Assembly: GCF_001542855.1 (NCBI RefSeq)
Contig: NZ_LNBY01000001.1
Location: 186,001 to 250,000, forward strand
Direction of reading: 5' to 3'
DNA from: Erythrobacter sp. AP23
Lineage (GTDB): Bacteria > Pseudomonadota > Alphaproteobacteria > Sphingomonadales > Sphingomonadaceae
DNA length: 64,000 nucleotides
The translations under genes and the position numbers were made by a program. This document shows, in pieces, positions 63,264 through 64,000 of this stretch. The first letter of the stretch is position 1; each line of letters opens with the position of its first letter. The notes below the pieces were generated by a model. The model was not told the DNA's origin. It did no database searches and worked only from the letters and a program-made list of their open reading frames with translations.

Positions 63264-64000
63264 TTACGGAGCGCGCGATAGCACCAGGCCGATACTGTCG
63301 GTCGATATGAGGATCTCCTCCGGTCCGGCCCATTCGACCAGCGGACTCGCGTGGAGAACCCTCAGCGCATCCCACTGGACCGGCATCTCGGCCGAACCCT
63401 GCCGCTTTTCGCCAAGCTCGTTGCAATCCGTCGGTGTGGACGGAACGGCAGGGCCAGAGGTTTTCAGTAGACGCCCCTCTTCGGAATAGCTGTAGGCGAA
63501 ATCATATTGCACGCAGCGCGTGTAGCTGGCCCGGCCATCGGCGAAGCGCACGCGTCCGGGCACGTCCGACAGGCCGATGCCGGCATAGCCGTTGCCGTCG
63601 AGATAGCGCGTTACGCCGACCATGCGCCAATTGCCTTCGAGTTCGGCAGGGCGCGGCAGGAATTCGAGCCTGCGCTCGTCTGGGCGCTGAAGCAGGAGTT
63701 CCTTCCCGTTTGCCCTCAGGAGGAGCTTGCCGTCTGGCAGTCGCTCGACCGTCGGTGATTTCCGGAAGAAGCCGAACAGCGCAGCATCGCGCGCCTCGCG
63801 TTCTTCGCCGCAGCCCATGGCGGTCTGAATGCCTTCGTCGGGTCTGGGTTCGAACCTGCCATCGACGACTACGCCTGCTGCGCCCGAATAATTGCATTCG
63901 ATCCGCAGCGAGACTCCGCTGTCGCCGAAATCGGCAAAGGCGACACGGGTCGCGCCGCGAAGCCGCGCGGGCTCGTAATCGTCGAAGCTGACGATGTCCC
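63264..64000 (-). CDS. META/HslJ-like domain protein, partial (5' end outside window)
   Basis: The frame is open to the right edge, so the N-terminus lies beyond it. About 245 residues are visible. They form two META-like copies. The first contains ECNYSGAAG, QTAMGCGEER and LFGFFRKSP, and the second begins at about LEGNWRMVGVTRYL and has CVQYDFAYS and TDCNELGEK. META domains are small beta folds in exported heat-shock and envelope proteins. It is convergent with the extensin-like gene, 62 bases apart. An internal ATG at 63818 is not the start. Confidence 0.75.
   Translation of the reverse strand, partial: DIVSFDDYEPARLRGATRVAFADFGDSGVSLRIECNYSGAAGVVVDGRFEPRPDEGIQTAMGCGEEREARDAALFGFFRKSPTVERLPDGKLLLRANGKELLLQRPDERRLEFLPRPAELEGNWRMVGVTRYLDGNGYAGIGLSDVPGRVRFADGRASYTRCVQYDFAYSYSEEGRLLKTSGPAVPSTPTDCNELGEKRQGSAEMPVQWDALRVLHASPLVEWAGPEEILISTDSIGLVLSRAP

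Overview
The window is one uninterrupted stretch of a GC-rich alphaproteobacterial chromosome. It most resembles the Sphingomonadales, probably the Erythrobacteraceae. The pointers are alphaproteobacterial LexA boxes of the GAAC-N7-GAAC type, a DUF2842 protein, the zapA/6S RNA/5-FCL/tkt-gap-pgk gene order, a ScfR regulator divergent from a 531-residue-type isocitrate lyase, a PrsK/PrsR/PrsT cassette, and palindromic repeats of a kind common in this group. Assignment rests on reading motifs and gene order only. I see no plasmid, phage, integrase, IS element or CRISPR signature.

Layout. 1-6.4 kb: the 3' part of recG, then a minus-strand run acs, diguanylate cyclase, low-molecular-weight phosphatase, fructosamine-kinase homologue. 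6.4-14 kb: a TonB-dependent receptor, tRNA-Pro, thyA, and the branched-chain 2-oxoacid dehydrogenase E1a-E1b-E2 operon. 14-19.6 kb: tRNA-Asp, a metallo-beta-lactamase-fold protein, an MFS transporter facing an ArsR/SRPBCC pair across a 26-bp near-palindrome, then 5-FCL, 6S RNA and zapA. 19.7-31.7 kb: tkt-gap-pgk, class I aldolase, thiE and two cell-wall enzymes. 31.7-40.6 kb: efp, an inositol monophosphatase family gene, tRNA-Leu, an SLC13 permease, an M20 hydrolase, aceA and its likely regulator ScfR. 40.6-47.7 kb: the EpsB-type glycosyltransferase/PrsK/PrsR/PrsT cassette. 47.7-51.9 kb: two transporters, panB and a PPOX-like protein.

The most interesting part is 51.9-61.8 kb, an SOS mutagenesis and uracil-DNA module. 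imuA-imuB lies behind one LexA box. A second transcription unit, radical-SAM protein, UdgX-type uracil-DNA-binding protein and dnaE2, lies behind another. Both boxes enclose or overlap the -10 element and sit two bases before the start codon, so both messages are probably leaderless or nearly so. The module therefore joins the ImuA/ImuB/DnaE2 mutasome to the little-studied rSAM-UdgX pair. dnaE2 itself carries two palindromic repeat elements inserted in frame, and a third lies just before its start.

Metabolically the window favours growth on acetate and branched amino acids (acs, aceA, ScfR, Bkd complex) together with central glycolytic and pentose enzymes. Coordinates of starts were adjusted from the longest open frames using ribosome-binding sites, overlaps with upstream stops, and family length.
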